Shown here: one piece after another, positions 63,244 to 64,000 of the stretch
How positions within the stretch are numbered: the stretch's first letter is position 1
Layout of the letters: each line of letters starts with the position of its first letter
NCBI RefSeq assembly: GCF_028681615.1
Contig: NZ_JAQUHV010000002.1
Location: 1-64,000, forward strand
From: Sulfuricurvum sp.
Lineage (GTDB): Bacteria > Campylobacterota > Campylobacteria > Campylobacterales > Sulfurimonadaceae
Direction of reading: 5' to 3'
DNA length: 64,000 nucleotides
Made by a program: the position numbers and the translations under genes
The notes under the pieces: model-generated
Databases searched by the model: none
What the model was told of the DNA's origin: nothing
What the model saw: only the letters and a program-made list of their open reading frames with translations

Positions 63244-63272
63244 TTGACATTTTAGTAAAGAGTGTATATAAT
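63244..63272 (+). promoter_or_regulatory. Sigma70 promoter of the tRNA-tuf cluster
   Basis: TTGACA (63244-63249) and TATAAT (63267-63272) are separated by 17 bases, a consensus match in both boxes. It lies 21 bases before the first tRNA. Such a perfect promoter is unusual in this group, where the -35 box is often absent, and fits high stable-RNA expression. Confidence 0.85.
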
Positions 63273-63292
63273 TTCGGCTCCATTTCACCAAT

Positions 63293-63369
63293 GCCGGCAT
63301 AGCTCAGTTGGCTAGAGCAATTGATTTGTAATCAATAGGCCCGGGGTTCAAATCCTCGTGCCGGCACCA
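63293..63369 (+). tRNA. tRNA-Thr (anticodon TGT)
   Basis: Acceptor GCCGGCA pairs with TGCCGGC, and the encoded CCA follows. The anticodon arm is ATTGA-TTTGTAA-TCAAT with TGT. The T arm has GGTTCAAATC. It is the first gene of the Thr-Tyr-Gly-Thr-tuf cluster. Confidence 0.95.
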
Positions 63370-63424
63370 TTGAATGAAATCGGAACGCATTACATTTATC
63401 AGTGTTAGACCAGATTATGGCCGT

Positions 63425-63510
<86 letters not shown>

Positions 63511-63513
63511 TCT

Positions 63514-63590
<77 letters not shown>

Positions 63591-63690
63591 CTGGGAGCTG
63601 AAGTATACATTTCATAATTACTACTTCATCATTACCTTAAAACGTAAAATAGTTTTTAAGCTTCCAAATACATATTTATCATTGTTTTAT

Positions 63691-63765
<75 letters not shown>

Positions 63766-63859
63766 GTAATAATTTTGTAATTTTTGAAAGCTTGAAAGCT
63801 ATTTCAGCTGTTTTTTGGTATAATTCCAATTTCATTTACACATTCAGTCGGAGGACACT

Positions 63860-64000
63860 ATGGCAAAAGAGAAGTTTCAGCGTAATAAACCACATTGTAA
63901 CATCGGAACAATCGGTCACGTTGACCACGGTAAAACTACATTAACAGCAGCTATTACAGCTGTACTTGCAGTAACAAACGGTGCTGCAATGATGGATTAC
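63860..64000 (+). CDS. tuf: Elongation factor Tu, N-terminal part
   Basis: The frame from ATG 63860 is open to the window end and reads [20 protein letters not shown] then [17 protein letters not shown]. This is the EF-Tu start with the GTP-binding P-loop [18 protein letters not shown] precedes the ATG. The rest lies outside the window. EF-Tu delivers aminoacyl-tRNA to the ribosome; its location after the tRNA cluster is standard. Confidence 0.97.
   Translation, partial: MAKEKFQRNKPHCNIGTIGHVDHGKTTLTAAITAVLAVTNGAAMMDY

Overview
The window is a stretch of a bacterial chromosome that reads as Campylobacterota (Epsilonproteobacteria), most likely a free-living sulfur- or hydrogen-oxidising member of the Sulfurimonas/Sulfuricurvum type. 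The grounds are the ccoNOQP operon followed by a DUF4006 protein and FixH, the three-gene bc1 complex with a di-haem PetC, the four-subunit pyruvate:ferredoxin oxidoreductase (gamma-delta-alpha-beta), AddAB instead of RecBCD, rpmJ-rpsM-rpsK-rpsD-rpoA-rplQ without infA in front, and the tRNA-Thr/Tyr/Gly/Thr-tuf cluster. The genus is an inference; no rRNA is present.

Layout. 1-3.7 kb: cbb3 cytochrome c oxidase operon (ccoN 3' end, ccoO, ccoQ, ccoP, DUF4006, a 33-residue membrane microprotein, a TPM-like membrane protein, fixH). 3.9-8.9 kb: addB-addA. 9-9.8 kb: rplM-rpsI. 10-12.2 kb: eptA-PAP2 lipid A modification pair. 12.2-15.1 kb (minus): porin-like protein, PstS-like protein, HD-GYP sensor. 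15.2-17.4 kb: peptide-binding protein and HAD phosphatase. 17.5-20.7 kb: porCDAB. 20.8-23.2 kb: small proteins, DUF2202, luxS. 23.2-24.1 kb: a decayed mobile-element scar with an integrase start, a Cys-rich secreted protein, a lipoprotein and an HTH tail. 24.2-30.4 kb: MarC, MnmC-like, ribE, Sel1, mnmG. 30.5-33.5 kb: petABC and a cytochrome c'-like protein. 33.7-35.4 kb: moaA-queE. 35.4-40.3 kb: an AT-rich island. 40.3-49.1 kb: queD, moeA, rsmE, rpmE, rsmI, a TrmH-family methyltransferase, an aminotransferase and hom. 49.3-52.2 kb: ribosomal protein/rpoA operon. 52.4-59 kb: Nfu, murE, panD, ispA, tkt, an RNA methyltransferase. 59-63.2 kb: thioredoxin-like, radical SAM, corA, Ca2+/H+ antiporter, yaaA. 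63.3-64 kb: four tRNAs and the start of tuf.

The most notable region is the roughly 5 kb island between queE and queD. It carries a three-gene ABC-three-component (ABC-3C) type system: a nuclease-like/CTD protein, a 77-residue middle component and a DUF2326 ABC ATPase. A convergent 423-residue gene of unknown function has an HEPN-like RNxxH motif. The island sits exactly at the 3' end of queE. The last codons of queE (DQNHGV-stop) are repeated just upstream of queD with synonymous differences, and the right edge has three regularly spaced att/arm-site units. No integrase is present, so this looks like a non-autonomous or decayed defence island that has used the queE 3' end as attachment site more than once.

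Elsewhere the window is mostly core metabolism. The oxidase, bc1 complex and POR outline a microaerobic or anaerobic respiratory chain with ferredoxin-dependent carbon metabolism. Other points of interest are a dispersed structured intergenic repeat with compensatory stem changes, a two-hairpin leader before rpmE, and a repeat-bearing Cys-rich secreted protein in the decayed element.
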